Shown in pieces: positions 31,457-40,592 of a stretch of DNA of 64,000 nt (positions are counted from its first letter, which is position 1; each line of letters begins with the position of its first letter). Made by a program: the position numbers and the translations under genes. This DNA is from Rubrobacter xylanophilus DSM 9941 (lineage in GTDB: Bacteria; Actinomycetota; Rubrobacteria; Rubrobacterales; Rubrobacteraceae): positions 186,001 to 250,000 of the forward strand of contig NC_008148.1 in assembly GCF_000014185.1 (NCBI RefSeq), written 5' to 3'. The notes below the pieces were generated by a model, which ran no database searches, was not told the origin of the DNA, and worked only from the letters and a program-made list of their open reading frames with translations.

Positions 31457-32635
31457 TTGGAGCTGAGGCGGGGACGCGAGGGGGACCGGGCGGCGCTGGC
31501 GCGGCTGGGGGCGCTCTCCTTCGGCAACGAGGTGTCGAGCTGGGAGGAGTACTACGACCCGCGCAGGAACCCGCGCCTGGACCCGGACGGCGTCTACGTG
31601 GTCGAGGAGGACGGCGCCGTGCGGGCGACGGCGACCGTGCTGCCGCTGGAGGCTTACGTGGAGGGGCGCGCGGTGGAGATGGGCGGCGTCGCGGCGGTCA
31701 ACACGCACCCGGCCTACCGGCGGCGGGGGTATGCGGGGGCGCTGATGCGCCTCGTGCTGGCGAGGATGCGGGAGGAGGGGGTGCATCTCTCGGCGCTCTG
31801 GCCCTTCGCGCACGCCTTCTACCGGGCGTACGGGTGGGAGCTTGCGGGGGAGTCGCTCTCGTACCGGCTCGGGCCCGCCGAGCTGCCCGCCAGCCCCGAG
31901 CAGCGCCGGGTGCGGGAGTACCGGGGGGAGGACCTGCCGCGCGCGATGGAGCTCTACGCGGAGGAGATGGCGCGGCACCCGCTCGCCGTGGCGCGGAGCG
32001 AGGCGCACTGGCGCGCTTGGCTCCGGCGCGAGAAGAACGCGGCGGCCGTCTACGAGCGGGAGGGGAGGGTCGAGGGCTACCTCCTCTACGAGATGACCCC
32101 GTGGCGCGAGGACCGGGAGCCGCACCGCACGCTCAGGGTCCACGAGCTGGTCGCCCGCACGCCGGAGGCCCGGGAGGGCCTGCTCTCCCTGCTGGCCGCC
32201 CAGGACCCGCTCGTCTTCGGGGTGAGGCTGAACACCCCGCGCGGCGAGCCGCTGCACCCCCACCTGGACAGCTCCTACGTGAGGGTGGAGGTCGAGCCCG
32301 AGTTCATGCTGCGGCTCGTGGACGTGGAGGGCGCGCTCGGGCTGCTGGATCTCGCAGCCGACCCCCCGCTGGTGCTGGAGGTCGCCGACGACGGCATCCC
32401 CGAGAACACCGGGGCCTACACGGTAGGGGAGGGCGGGCTCGCGCGCGGCGAAGAGGCGGAGGCGCGCGTCTCCCTCGACGTCAGGCAGCTCGCGCAGCTC
32501 TACGCAGGCTACCTGCCGGCGCGCGAGCTCGCGCGGCACGGCAGGGTCCGCGCGAGCTCCCCCGCCGCCCTCGAGCTCCTCGACGCGCTCTTCCCTCCCC
32601 GCGACCCCTACGTCTCGCCGCCGGATCGCTTCTAG
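31457..32635 (+). CDS. Eis-like GNAT acetyltransferase with SCP2-like C-terminal domain
   Basis: 392 residues from TTG 31457 (GAGAGGAGG). Pattern of the enhanced-intracellular-survival family: GNAT motif VNTHPAYRRRGYAGALMRLVL near 75-95 with a second degenerate acetyltransferase module, ending in a sterol-carrier-like domain (VDVEGALGLL, RVSLDVRQLAQLYAGY). Eis enzymes acetylate lysines or amines of small molecules, including aminoglycosides in mycobacteria; here the target is unknown. Confidence 0.85.
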   Translation: MELRRGREGDRAALARLGALSFGNEVSSWEEYYDPRRNPRLDPDGVYVVEEDGAVRATATVLPLEAYVEGRAVEMGGVAAVNTHPAYRRRGYAGALMRLVLARMREEGVHLSALWPFAHAFYRAYGWELAGESLSYRLGPAELPASPEQRRVREYRGEDLPRAMELYAEEMARHPLAVARSEAHWRAWLRREKNAAAVYEREGRVEGYLLYEMTPWREDREPHRTLRVHELVARTPEAREGLLSLLAAQDPLVFGVRLNTPRGEPLHPHLDSSYVRVEVEPEFMLRLVDVEGALGLLDLAADPPLVLEVADDGIPENTGAYTVGEGGLARGEEAEARVSLDVRQLAQLYAGYLPARELARHGRVRASSPAALELLDALFPPRDPYVSPPDRF

Positions 32636-32739
32636 GCGGCGGGCGCCCTCCCCCTCCGCTGTAAACTGTCGGGGGCCGGGCGAGAGACCGCCCGCGAGCA
32701 GGCGAACCGCCGGCGACGCTACCGAAGGGAGGCCACGAC

Positions 32740-33744
32740 ATGAAGATTACGGGCACGGTCGGGTACGCGGCGATGTTCGAGCAGTTCCACCCAACGGACC
32801 TGCTGCGGTGGAGCAGGCTCGCCGAGGAGAACGGCTTCGCCTCCGTGATGGCCTCGGACCACTTCCACCCCTGGACCCCGGAGCAGGGCCAGAGCGCCTT
32901 CGTCTGGAGCTGGCTCGGGGCCCTCGGGGCGACGACCTCCCTGCGCTTCGGGACCGGCGTCACCCCGCCGGGGTTCCGGTACCACCCGGCGGTCATCGCG
33001 CAGGCCGCCGCCACGCTGGAGGCGATGTACCCGGGGCGGTTCTGGCTGGGGCTGGGGGCGGGCGAGGCCCTCAACGAGCACATCGTCGGGCGCTACTGGC
33101 CCGAGGCGCCCACGCGGCTGCGCATCCTCATGGAGTCCATCGAGGTCATAAGGAGGCTCTTCACCGGCAAGAAGGTCAAGTACCAGGGGGAGCACGTAAC
33201 GCTCGAGAGCGCGCGGCTCTACACGCTGCCCGAGACGCCGCCCCCCATCTACGTAGCGACCGCGGGGCCGATCCAGAGCAAGAGGACCGGCAAGTACTGC
33301 GACGGGATCATCACCGTCGGCGCCTCCGACGAGAAGATAGGGATGCTCATGGAGCGCTTCGAGGAGGGCGCCCGCGAGGCGGGGAAGGACCCCTCCCAGA
33401 TGCCGCGCATCGTCCAGCTACACGTCTCCTGGGCGGAGAGCCGGGAGGAGGCGGAGGAGAACGCGCTCAAGGAGTGGCCCAACGGCGGCATGCCCTTCCC
33501 GAAGGGCGACATCCGCAACCCCGAGGACTTCCAGGCGATGGCCCGCTTCGTCCGGCCGGAGGACTTCGAGAACCGCGTGCTCATCAGCGCCGACCTCGAC
33601 GAGCACCTGGAGCACGTCCAGCACTACATAGACCTGGGCTTCGACGAGGTCTACGTCCACAACGTCGGGCGCAACCAGGAGGAGTTCATAAGGGCCTACG
33701 GGGAGCGTGTGATCCCGAAGCTGCGCTGGCCGGAGGAGGGGTAG
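32740..33744 (+). CDS. LLM-class F420-dependent-type oxidoreductase (F420-dependent G6PD-like group)
   Basis: 334 residues, ATG with GAAGGGAGG upstream. TIM-barrel LLM features: GYAAMFEQFHPTDLLRW, ASDHFHPWTPEQGQ, RFWLGLGAGEALNEH and PPPIYVATAGP, the arrangement seen in the F420-dependent glucose-6-phosphate dehydrogenase-like branch. Cytoplasmic hydride transfer with F420; substrate unknown. A DMT transporter gene starts 1 base after its stop, so the two form an operon. TAAACT (32662-32667) is a possible -10. Confidence 0.84.
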   Translation: MKITGTVGYAAMFEQFHPTDLLRWSRLAEENGFASVMASDHFHPWTPEQGQSAFVWSWLGALGATTSLRFGTGVTPPGFRYHPAVIAQAAATLEAMYPGRFWLGLGAGEALNEHIVGRYWPEAPTRLRILMESIEVIRRLFTGKKVKYQGEHVTLESARLYTLPETPPPIYVATAGPIQSKRTGKYCDGIITVGASDEKIGMLMERFEEGAREAGKDPSQMPRIVQLHVSWAESREEAEENALKEWPNGGMPFPKGDIRNPEDFQAMARFVRPEDFENRVLISADLDEHLEHVQHYIDLGFDEVYVHNVGRNQEEFIRAYGERVIPKLRWPEEG

Positions 33745-33745
33745 C

Positions 33746-34690
33746 TTGGCCTGGAGGAAGGGCGGCTTCTTCGGCGTTTTGCTGGTTGCCCTCGGCGCCT
33801 CGCTGTGGGGCACCGACGGGGTGCTCCGGGTCCCGCTGCTCGAGGACATGTCGCCGCTCTCCATAGTCTTCGCCGAGCACCTGTTTCTGGCGGCCTACTC
33901 CGTGCCCGCCGTCGTCATCGGGCGCCGCGCCTTCCGGGGCTTCGGCCTCCCGCAGTGGGGGGCGCTGCTCGTGATCGGGTGGGGCGGCTCCGCCCTGGCC
34001 ACGCTGCTCTTCACCGCGGCCTTCGCCGTCGGCAACCCCACGGTCGTCATCCTCCTGCAGAAGACCCAGCCGCTCTTCGCCATAGCCCTCTCCGCCCTTC
34101 TGCTCCGGGAGCCGCTGGGCTGGAGGTACTGGCCCGGCTTCGCCGTGGCCATGGTCGGGGCCTACCTGGTCTCCTTCGCGGACCTCTCGCCGTTCCGGCA
34201 GCTGCCGGGCGCCGAGGCGCTGACCGCCGCCCTCGCGCTCGGAGCCGCCCTGCTGTGGGGCTCCTCGACCGTGCTGGGGCGGCTGGTGCTCCGGGAGGTC
34301 CCCTTCCACACCCTCACCGGGGCGCGCCTCCTCCTCGCCCTGCCGCTGCTCGCCGGCATAGTGCTCGCCCAGGGCACCCTCGGGCAGGCGGCGCAGGGGC
34401 TCGCCGGCCACCCGGGCCGGCTCGCGCTGCTCGCCCTCCTCCCCGGCCTTCTCGCCCTCCTCCTCTACTACCGGGGGCTCTCCTCCACCCGGGCCTCCTA
34501 CGCCACCCTCGCCGAGCTCACCTTCCCCGCCACCGCGGTCGTCCTCAACTGGGCGGTGCTCGGGGTGGGGATAGGCGCCAGCCAGCTGGCCGGCTTTCTC
34601 CTGCTCTGGGGGGCCGTGCTCTACCTCAGCCACCTCAACGCCCGCTCCCCCTCTCCGGAGGGCCCCGCACTCGAGCCCGGGCGGGGTTGA
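33746..34690 (+). CDS. EamA/DMT-family transporter
   Basis: 314 residues from TTG 33746, directly after the LLM enzyme. Ten hydrophobic helices and two EamA repeats (SLWGTDGVLRVPLL; LAELTFPATAVVLNWAVLG). Probably an exporter of a small metabolite. Its gene is closed by a long-loop hairpin at 34702-34746. Confidence 0.85.
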   Translation: MAWRKGGFFGVLLVALGASLWGTDGVLRVPLLEDMSPLSIVFAEHLFLAAYSVPAVVIGRRAFRGFGLPQWGALLVIGWGGSALATLLFTAAFAVGNPTVVILLQKTQPLFAIALSALLLREPLGWRYWPGFAVAMVGAYLVSFADLSPFRQLPGAEALTAALALGAALLWGSSTVLGRLVLREVPFHTLTGARLLLALPLLAGIVLAQGTLGQAAQGLAGHPGRLALLALLPGLLALLLYYRGLSSTRASYATLAELTFPATAVVLNWAVLGVGIGASQLAGFLLLWGAVLYLSHLNARSPSPEGPALEPGRG

Positions 34691-34701
34691 GCAAAAGAGA
34701 A

Positions 34702-34746
34702 GGGCCGGCGTGGGGGAGATAGGGGGAGATAGGGTAGCGCCGGCCC
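34702..34746 (+). terminator. Long-loop hairpin with a G-tract loop after the DMT gene
   Basis: GGGCCGGCG (34702-34710) pairs with CGCCGGCCC (34738-34746). The 27-base loop is made of GGGGGAGATA repeated twice plus GGG, so four G-runs including the stem could alternatively form a G-quadruplex. The rest of the 360-base gap to the next gene holds an AT-rich stretch (34797-34826) and a promoter at 34863-34892. Confidence 0.45.
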
Positions 34747-34862
34747 GTAATGGGGTGGCAGAATTATGCCCGCTCCGGGCCCGGCGTGCATCCCCCAAAT
34801 TACGTATTTTTAGAAAAATTTCCTCCCTACAGTAGCCCGCCCCGCAGGCGGCGGGCGCCGTG

Positions 34863-34892
34863 TTTACAACCGGACCCGCCCCTGCCTATACT
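34863..34892 (+). promoter_or_regulatory. Promoter of the pyrimidine/hydantoin operon
   Basis: TTTACA (34863-34868), 18-base spacer, TATACT (34887-34892), among the best promoter matches in the window. Transcription would start near 34899. Confidence 0.6.
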
Positions 34893-34898
34893 GCCGGG

Positions 34899-35051
34899 GC
34901 GAGGAAGGGAGGGCTTTGCTCGAGGTGCCAGAGGGCTTCCGGGAAGAAGCTCGCGCCGGGTGGGGCCGGCCGCCCCGGACGGTCCCCTGGCGCGGTCCGG
35001 GCGCTCTGGCGCGAGATCCCCTGCGACCCGAAAGGAGCGTGAGAGCCGGTC
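34899..35051 (+). promoter_or_regulatory. Long, GC-rich structured leader of the hydantoinase operon
   Basis: About 150 bases of untranslated leader. GCCAGAG (near 34926) can pair with CTCTGGC (near 35004), enclosing GC-rich stems. A ribosome site GAAAGGAG sits before ATG 35052. A TTG-started reading frame at 34916 overlaps the gene but lacks support. No known riboswitch class recognised. Confidence 0.3.
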
Positions 35052-36455
35052 ATGGGCAGGTTGTTGTTCACCGGTGGCACCGTGGTAACGGCCGAGGGCA
35101 GCTACCGGGCTGATGTGCTGGTCGAGGACGAGAAGGTCGTGGCCGTGGGCGCCGACCTTCCCGCCGACGGTGCGGAGGAGGTCGACGCCCGGGGGCGTCT
35201 CGTGATGCCCGGGTTCATAGACGGCCACACCCACATGGACATGCCCTTCGGGGGCACGGTAACCGCCGACGACTGGGCCAGCGGGACCGCGGCGGCCCTC
35301 GCCGGGGGAACGACCACCATCGTGGACTTCGCTTTGCAGGACGTGGAGGGCACCCTGGGCGGGGCGGTGGAGGAGTGGGGCCGCAAGGCCGAGGGGAAGG
35401 CCCTCGTAGACTACGGCTTCCACGTCGCCATAACCAACCTCACCGAGGAGACGAAGGCCGAGATCCCCAGCCTCAAGGACCGGGGGGTTTCCTCCGTCAA
35501 GATCTTCATGGCCTACAAGGGCACCCCCCTCTACACCGCCGACGAAGACCTCTTCGAGGCCATGCAGATCGCCCGGGAGGCCGGCATCCTCGTCATGGTG
35601 CACGCCGAGAACGGCGACGTCATAGCCAGGCTGCAGCGGCAGGCGCTCGAGCGGGGCGACGTCGCCCCGCGCTTCCACGCCCTCACGCGCCCCGAGGAGG
35701 TCGAGGCCGAGGCCACCAACCGGGCCATCCAGCTCGCAGAGGTGGCCGGGTGCCCCCTGCTCGTGGTGCACGTCTCCTGCGCGGCGGCGCTCGAGGAGAT
35801 CCACCGGGCGCACGAGCTCGGCCAGACCGTCTACGCCGAGACCTGTCCCCAGTACCTCGCCCTCTCTTACGACGACCTCTGCCGCGAGGGCTTCGAGGGG
35901 GCCAAGTACGTCTGCTCGCCGCCCCTGCGGGACGCCTGGAACCAGGAGCCGCTGTGGCGGGGGCTGCAGATAGGGGACCTCCAGATCTTCGGCTCCGACC
36001 ACTGCTCGTTCAACTACCGGGGGCAGAAGGAGCTCGGCCGGGACGACTTCACCAAGATCCCCAACGGGCTGCCCGGGGTCGAGGAGCGGGCGATGGTCCT
36101 GTGGACGCTCGGGGTGAGGGAGGGCAAGATCGACGAGAACACCTTCGTGGCGGTGCTCGCCACCAACCAGGCCAGGATCCACGGCATGTACCCCCGAAAA
36201 GGGACGCTCGCGCCCGGCGCCGACGCCGACATCGTGCTCTGGGACCCGGACCTGGAGATCACCGCGACCGTCGAGAACCGCCACGGCAACGTGGACTACA
36301 CCCCCTACCAGGGGATGGTCTTCCGGGGCGGCCCGGCGGCGGTCTACGTGCGGGGACGCCTTGCGTACCGGGACGGCGAGGTCCTGGCCGAGCACGGCTC
36401 GGGCCGGTACGTGGAGCGGGCCTTCGTCCCCCCGAGCGCGAGGGTGCTGGCATGA
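35052..36455 (+). CDS. hydA: Dihydropyrimidinase / D-hydantoinase
   Basis: 467 residues, typical length. Amidohydrolase barrel with GFIDGHTHMDMPFGG (metal HxH near 59-61), SVKIFMAYKG containing the carbamylated Lys near 150, VHAENGDV, LVVHVSCAA, and GSDHCSFN with the catalytic Asp. It hydrolyses dihydrouracil, dihydrothymine or 5-substituted hydantoins to N-carbamoyl amino acids. First gene of an operon with a carbamoyl-amino-acid hydrolase, an aminotransferase and an NCS1 permease, which together complete reductive pyrimidine catabolism. Confidence 0.93.
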   Translation: MGRLLFTGGTVVTAEGSYRADVLVEDEKVVAVGADLPADGAEEVDARGRLVMPGFIDGHTHMDMPFGGTVTADDWASGTAAALAGGTTTIVDFALQDVEGTLGGAVEEWGRKAEGKALVDYGFHVAITNLTEETKAEIPSLKDRGVSSVKIFMAYKGTPLYTADEDLFEAMQIAREAGILVMVHAENGDVIARLQRQALERGDVAPRFHALTRPEEVEAEATNRAIQLAEVAGCPLLVVHVSCAAALEEIHRAHELGQTVYAETCPQYLALSYDDLCREGFEGAKYVCSPPLRDAWNQEPLWRGLQIGDLQIFGSDHCSFNYRGQKELGRDDFTKIPNGLPGVEERAMVLWTLGVREGKIDENTFVAVLATNQARIHGMYPRKGTLAPGADADIVLWDPDLEITATVENRHGNVDYTPYQGMVFRGGPAAVYVRGRLAYRDGEVLAEHGSGRYVERAFVPPSARVLA

Positions 36456-37762
36456 GGCCCGGCGAGCTGCACGAGCGGCACCGGGCGGCCCTCCCGGCCT
36501 GGCTCTCCCTGTACTACGAGCGTCCCATAGAGCTGGTGCGCGGCGAGGGCTTCCGGGTGTGGGACTCCGAGGGCAACGAGTACCTGGACTTCTTCGGCGG
36601 CATCGTCACCACCATAAGCGGCCACGCCGTGCCGGAGATCGTCGAGGCGGTAAAGGAGCAGGCGGAGAGGATCCTCCACTCCTCCACCCTCTACCTCATC
36701 GAGAGCCAGGTGCGGCTGGCCGAGAAGCTCATCTCGCTCTCCCCCATCTCCGGGGAGCAGAAGGTCTTCTTCGTGGGCAGCGGCTCCGAGGCCAACGAGG
36801 CGGCGCTGCTCTTCGCCACCCAGTACAGGGGCTCCAGCGAGGTGATAGCCCTGCGCGGCTCCTACCACGGCGGCTCCTTCGGGACGATGGGGATAACCGG
36901 ACAGTCCTCCTGGCGCCCGACCCCGCGCACCGCCCTCGACGTCTCCTACGCGATGCCACCGCACCGCTCCTACAGCCCGCTCTACGGGCGCTTCGGCGAC
37001 CCCGAGGAGCTCGCCCGGGCGTGCGCCGAGGACGTGAGGAGCCTCATCGAGACCTCCACCACCGGGCGCGTGGCGGCCTTCATCGCCGAGCCCATACAGG
37101 GCGTGGGCGGGTTCATAGAGCTGCCCCCCGCCTACCTCTCGCGGGTGAAGGAGATACTGGAGGAGCACGGCGTCCTGTTCGTCTCCGACGAGGTGCAGAC
37201 CGCCTTCGGGCGCACCGGGAGCCACTTCTGGGGCATCGAGCGGTCCGGGGTGGAGCCCGACCTGATCACGATGGCCAAGGGCCTGGGCAACGGGCTCGCC
37301 ATCGGGGCGGTGATGGGCCGGGCGGAGGTAATAGACTCCCTCTCGCCCAAGCTGCACATCTCCACCTTCGGCGGCAACCCCGTCTCCACCGCCGGGGCGC
37401 TGGCGAACCTGGAGTACATCCTCGAGAACGACCTCCAGCGCAACGCCGAGGAGGTGGGCTCCTACCTCAAAGAGCGGCTCCTCGGGCTCGCCGCGGAGCA
37501 CGCCTCCGTGGGGGAGGTGCGCGGGCGCGGCCTGATGCTCGCCGTCGAGCTGGTGCGCGAGGGGGCGCCGGACCCGCAGGCCGCGGCGGCCTTTATGGAG
37601 GCCTGCCGGGAGCGCGGGGTGCTGGTGGGCAAGGGCGGCCTGAAGGGCAACGCCATCAGGATCTCCCCGCCGCTCACCGTGACCCGGGAGGCGGCCGAGG
37701 AGGCCGCCCGCGTCTTCGACGAGGCGCTCTCCAGCGTCGAGGCCGGGGAGAGGGTGGTCTGA
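36452..37762 (+). CDS. Class III PLP aminotransferase, likely beta-alanine (omega-amino acid) specific
   Basis: 436 residues, ATG overlapping the hydantoinase stop (ATGA). Fold type I class III motifs: FFVGSGSEANEAALL (phosphate site), SYHGGSFGTMGITG, EPIQGVGGF, DEVQTAFGRTG and TMAKGLGNGLAIG, with the PLP Lys near 275. In this setting it would move the amino group of beta-alanine or beta-aminoisobutyrate to pyruvate, yielding malonate semialdehyde. Alanine-glyoxylate aminotransferase activity is an alternative. Confidence 0.88.
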   Translation: MRPGELHERHRAALPAWLSLYYERPIELVRGEGFRVWDSEGNEYLDFFGGIVTTISGHAVPEIVEAVKEQAERILHSSTLYLIESQVRLAEKLISLSPISGEQKVFFVGSGSEANEAALLFATQYRGSSEVIALRGSYHGGSFGTMGITGQSSWRPTPRTALDVSYAMPPHRSYSPLYGRFGDPEELARACAEDVRSLIETSTTGRVAAFIAEPIQGVGGFIELPPAYLSRVKEILEEHGVLFVSDEVQTAFGRTGSHFWGIERSGVEPDLITMAKGLGNGLAIGAVMGRAEVIDSLSPKLHISTFGGNPVSTAGALANLEYILENDLQRNAEEVGSYLKERLLGLAAEHASVGEVRGRGLMLAVELVREGAPDPQAAAAFMEACRERGVLVGKGGLKGNAIRISPPLTVTREAAEEAARVFDEALSSVEAGERVV

Positions 37763-37764
37763 GG

Positions 37765-39018
37765 ATGCGCCAGACGCACGGAGCGGTCGACCCCCGGCGC
37801 GTGATAGCCGAGCTCAGGGAGCTCCACCGGCTCACCGGCGGCCCCGAGGGGGCGCAGCGGGTGGCCTGGACGCGGACCTGGCGCGAGGCCCGCGAGTGGC
37901 TCGAAGGGAAGCTCGAAGAGATCGAGGGCGTCACCGAGATCGAGACCGACGAGGCCGGCAACCTCTGGGCCACCGCCCCCGGCGACTCGGAGAGGGCCGT
38001 GCTGCTCGGCGGGCACATAGACTCCGTCCCCAACGGCGGCTGGCTCGACGGGTGCCTCAACACCCTGGCGGCGGTGGAGGTGCTGCGGGCCCTCGCCCCC
38101 CGCAGGCGCCCCGTCACCCTGCGGCTGGTGGACTGGGCCGACGAGGAGGGCGCGCGCTTCGGCAGGAGCCTGCTCGGGTCGAGCGCCTGCTCGGGCTCGC
38201 TCGACCCCGAGGAGGTGCGCGGCCTGAGGGACAGGGACGGCGTTGCGCTGCCCGACGCCCTCAAAGAGAACGGCGTCGAGCTCGACCGGATGAAGGAGTC
38301 CCACCGGCAGCTGGAGAGCGCCGCCGCCTACCTCGAGCTGCACATCGAGCAGGGGCCGGTGCTCGAGCGGCTCGGGCTGCCGCTCGGGGTGGTGCTCGGG
38401 ACCTTCGGGGTGGAGCGGCACGCCGTCCGCTTCGCGGGGCAGCACGCCCACTCCGGCTCCACCCCCATGGACGCCCGGCGCGACGCGTTCATCGCCGCCG
38501 CGCGGGCGGCGGTGGAGTTCCGCGACGACGCCAGGCGGCGCGACGACGTGCGGGCCACCACCGGCTTCGTCAACGTCAGCCCCGGCATCGTGACGGCGTT
38601 CAACGGCTTCTGCGAGATGTCGCTCGACCAGCGGGCGCTGGATGCCGGGGTGCTCGCCGACATGCTGGCGAAGGCGAAGGAGGCGAGCGAGCGCGTGGCC
38701 GCCGAGGAAGGCGTCTCGGTGGGGTGGGAGCGGCTGTGGCAGATAGAGCCGCGGCCCTTCCACCCCGAGCTCATCGAGCTCGCGGACGAGGCCGTGAGGG
38801 AGGTTGCGGGAAGTTCGCACCGGCTGCCCAGCGGCCCCCTGCACGACGCGGCGGAGATGGCGCCCCTGATGCCCACGGTGATGCTCTTCGTCAAGTCTTT
38901 GCGGGGCCTGAGCCACACCAAGGAGGAGGACACGCCCGAGGAGGACATCGAGCTCTCCGTGCGGGCGCTCTACCGGCTGGCGGAGAAGACGCTGGGCTGG
39001 GCGGAGCAGAGGGGTTAG
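37765..39018 (+). CDS. M20-family Zn hydrolase: N-carbamoyl-beta-alanine / N-carbamoyl-L-amino acid amidohydrolase
   Basis: 417 residues, 2 bases after the aminotransferase. Blocks of the hydantoin-utilisation/allantoate amidohydrolase family: LGGHIDSVPNGG (metal His/Asp near 77-80), DWADEEGARFG (Glu pair near 127), LHIEQGPVLE and HAGSTPMD-like AHSGSTPMDARRD. It removes the carbamoyl group of the hydantoinase product, releasing ammonia, CO2 and the amino acid. The operon logic favours beta-ureidopropionase. Confidence 0.9.
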   Translation: MRQTHGAVDPRRVIAELRELHRLTGGPEGAQRVAWTRTWREAREWLEGKLEEIEGVTEIETDEAGNLWATAPGDSERAVLLGGHIDSVPNGGWLDGCLNTLAAVEVLRALAPRRRPVTLRLVDWADEEGARFGRSLLGSSACSGSLDPEEVRGLRDRDGVALPDALKENGVELDRMKESHRQLESAAAYLELHIEQGPVLERLGLPLGVVLGTFGVERHAVRFAGQHAHSGSTPMDARRDAFIAAARAAVEFRDDARRRDDVRATTGFVNVSPGIVTAFNGFCEMSLDQRALDAGVLADMLAKAKEASERVAAEEGVSVGWERLWQIEPRPFHPELIELADEAVREVAGSSHRLPSGPLHDAAEMAPLMPTVMLFVKSLRGLSHTKEEDTPEEDIELSVRALYRLAEKTLGWAEQRG

Positions 39019-39062
39019 AGGGAGTTTGTGCGGGGGGCGGGGGAGAGGAGGTTTTTGGAGCC

Positions 39063-40592
39063 GTGGAGCGTGACGAGTACAGGGACCTTGCGGTAAACGA
39101 CCCGGCGCGGCTCGCCGCCATAAAGGCCGAGGCGAGAGTCTCGCCGCTGTACAACGACGACCTCGCCCCCACCGGGCCCGAGGACCGCACCTGGACCACC
39201 TACAACATCGCGGCGCTGTGGATCGGGATGTCCATCGTCATCACCACCTACACCCTGGCCTCGGGCCTCATGACCGCGGGGATGAACTGGTGGCAGGCGC
39301 TGCTGACCATCTCTTTGGGCAACGTCATCGTGCTCATCCCCATGCTGCTCAACGCCCACGCCGGGACCCGCTACGGCATCCCCTTCCCCGTCTTCGTGCG
39401 GGCCTCCTTCGGGGTGCGGGGGGCCAACTTCGCGGCCATAGCGCGGGCGCTCGTGGCCTGCGGCTGGTTCGGGATACAGACCTGGATCGGGGGTCTGGCG
39501 CTCGACGCCCTCATCAGCGCCGCCTGGCCCGGCTGGGCCGGCGTCGCCCACCACCAGTTCATAACCTTCTTCGTCTTCTGGGGGGTGCAGGTGGCGATCA
39601 TCCTGCGCGGCATCGAGGGGGTCAAGATCCTCGAGTCCCTCGCCGCCCCGCTGCTCCTGGCCGGGGGCTTCGCCCTCCTGGTGTGGGGCTTCGTCGCCGG
39701 GGGCGGCGTGGGCAGCGTCTTCGCCCGCTCCGCCGAGCTGCAGGCCGGCCAGGCGTCCTTCTGGGCGCTCTTCCCGTCGGCGCTCGCGGCCAACGTGGGC
39801 TACTGGATCACGCTGTCCCTCAACATCCCGGACTTCACCCGCTACGCCAAGAGCCAGCGCTCGCAGGTGCTGGGGCAGGTCATCGGGCTCCCGCTCACCA
39901 TGACCGCCTTCAGCTTCATCGGGATAGCGGTCACCGCCGCGACCGTGGTGGTCTACGGCGAGCCCATCTGGGACCCGGTCGCGCTGGTCAGCCGGCTCGC
40001 GGGGGACCTGCCGGCCCTCCTGATCCTGGCGATGATCATCATAGTGATCGCTCAGATCTCCACCAACATGGCGGCCAACGTGGTCTCCCCCTCCTTCGAC
40101 TTCTCCAACCTGGCCCCCAGGTACGTCTCCTTCCGGACCGGCGGGATCATCACCGCCATCATCGGGATAATCTCCTTCCCCTGGCTGCTCTACCAGAGCG
40201 CCGGGGCGTACATCTTCACCTGGCTGGTGGGCTACGGGAGCCTGCTCGGGGCCATAGGCGCGGTGATGATCGTGGACTACTGGATCGTGCGCCGCAGGCG
40301 CCTGAGCCTCCCCGACCTCTACAAGACCGACGGCCGCTACGCCTACTCCGGCGGCTGGAACTGGCGGGCGATAGCGGCGGTCGCCATCGGGGTGGTGCCC
40401 GTCCTCCCCGGCTTTCTCAAGGCGGCGACCACCCCGAACTTCGCCGGGGTCTTCGAGAACCCGACGTTCATCGAGAGCCTCTACAACTACGGGCTGTTCT
40501 TCACCTTCGCGGTGGCCGGGCTCGCGTACCTGCTCCTCTCCCTCATCCCCTCCCGCGCCCCCGAGGTGGCCGAGGAGCCGGAGGCCACGTGA
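39063..40592 (+). CDS. NCS1-family nucleobase/hydantoin/allantoin permease
   Basis: 509 residues from GTG 39063 (GAGAGGAGG upstream). Twelve membrane helices with the NCS1 pattern: YNIAALWIGMSIVITTYTLASGLM, RASFGVRGANFAAIARALVACGWFGIQTW, LNIPDFTRYAKS and QISTNMAANVVSP. It imports a nucleobase or hydantoin with Na+ or H+. Its place behind the catabolic enzymes suggests uracil, thymine, hydantoin or allantoin as substrate. Confidence 0.9.
   Translation: MERDEYRDLAVNDPARLAAIKAEARVSPLYNDDLAPTGPEDRTWTTYNIAALWIGMSIVITTYTLASGLMTAGMNWWQALLTISLGNVIVLIPMLLNAHAGTRYGIPFPVFVRASFGVRGANFAAIARALVACGWFGIQTWIGGLALDALISAAWPGWAGVAHHQFITFFVFWGVQVAIILRGIEGVKILESLAAPLLLAGGFALLVWGFVAGGGVGSVFARSAELQAGQASFWALFPSALAANVGYWITLSLNIPDFTRYAKSQRSQVLGQVIGLPLTMTAFSFIGIAVTAATVVVYGEPIWDPVALVSRLAGDLPALLILAMIIIVIAQISTNMAANVVSPSFDFSNLAPRYVSFRTGGIITAIIGIISFPWLLYQSAGAYIFTWLVGYGSLLGAIGAVMIVDYWIVRRRRLSLPDLYKTDGRYAYSGGWNWRAIAAVAIGVVPVLPGFLKAATTPNFAGVFENPTFIESLYNYGLFFTFAVAGLAYLLLSLIPSRAPEVAEEPEAT

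Noticed and set aside
34916-35113. TTG-started 65-codon frame in the leader of the hydantoinase gene
   Set aside because: It overlaps the hydantoinase start in another frame and has no convincing composition or motif. It is more likely leader RNA, although a leader peptide cannot be excluded.
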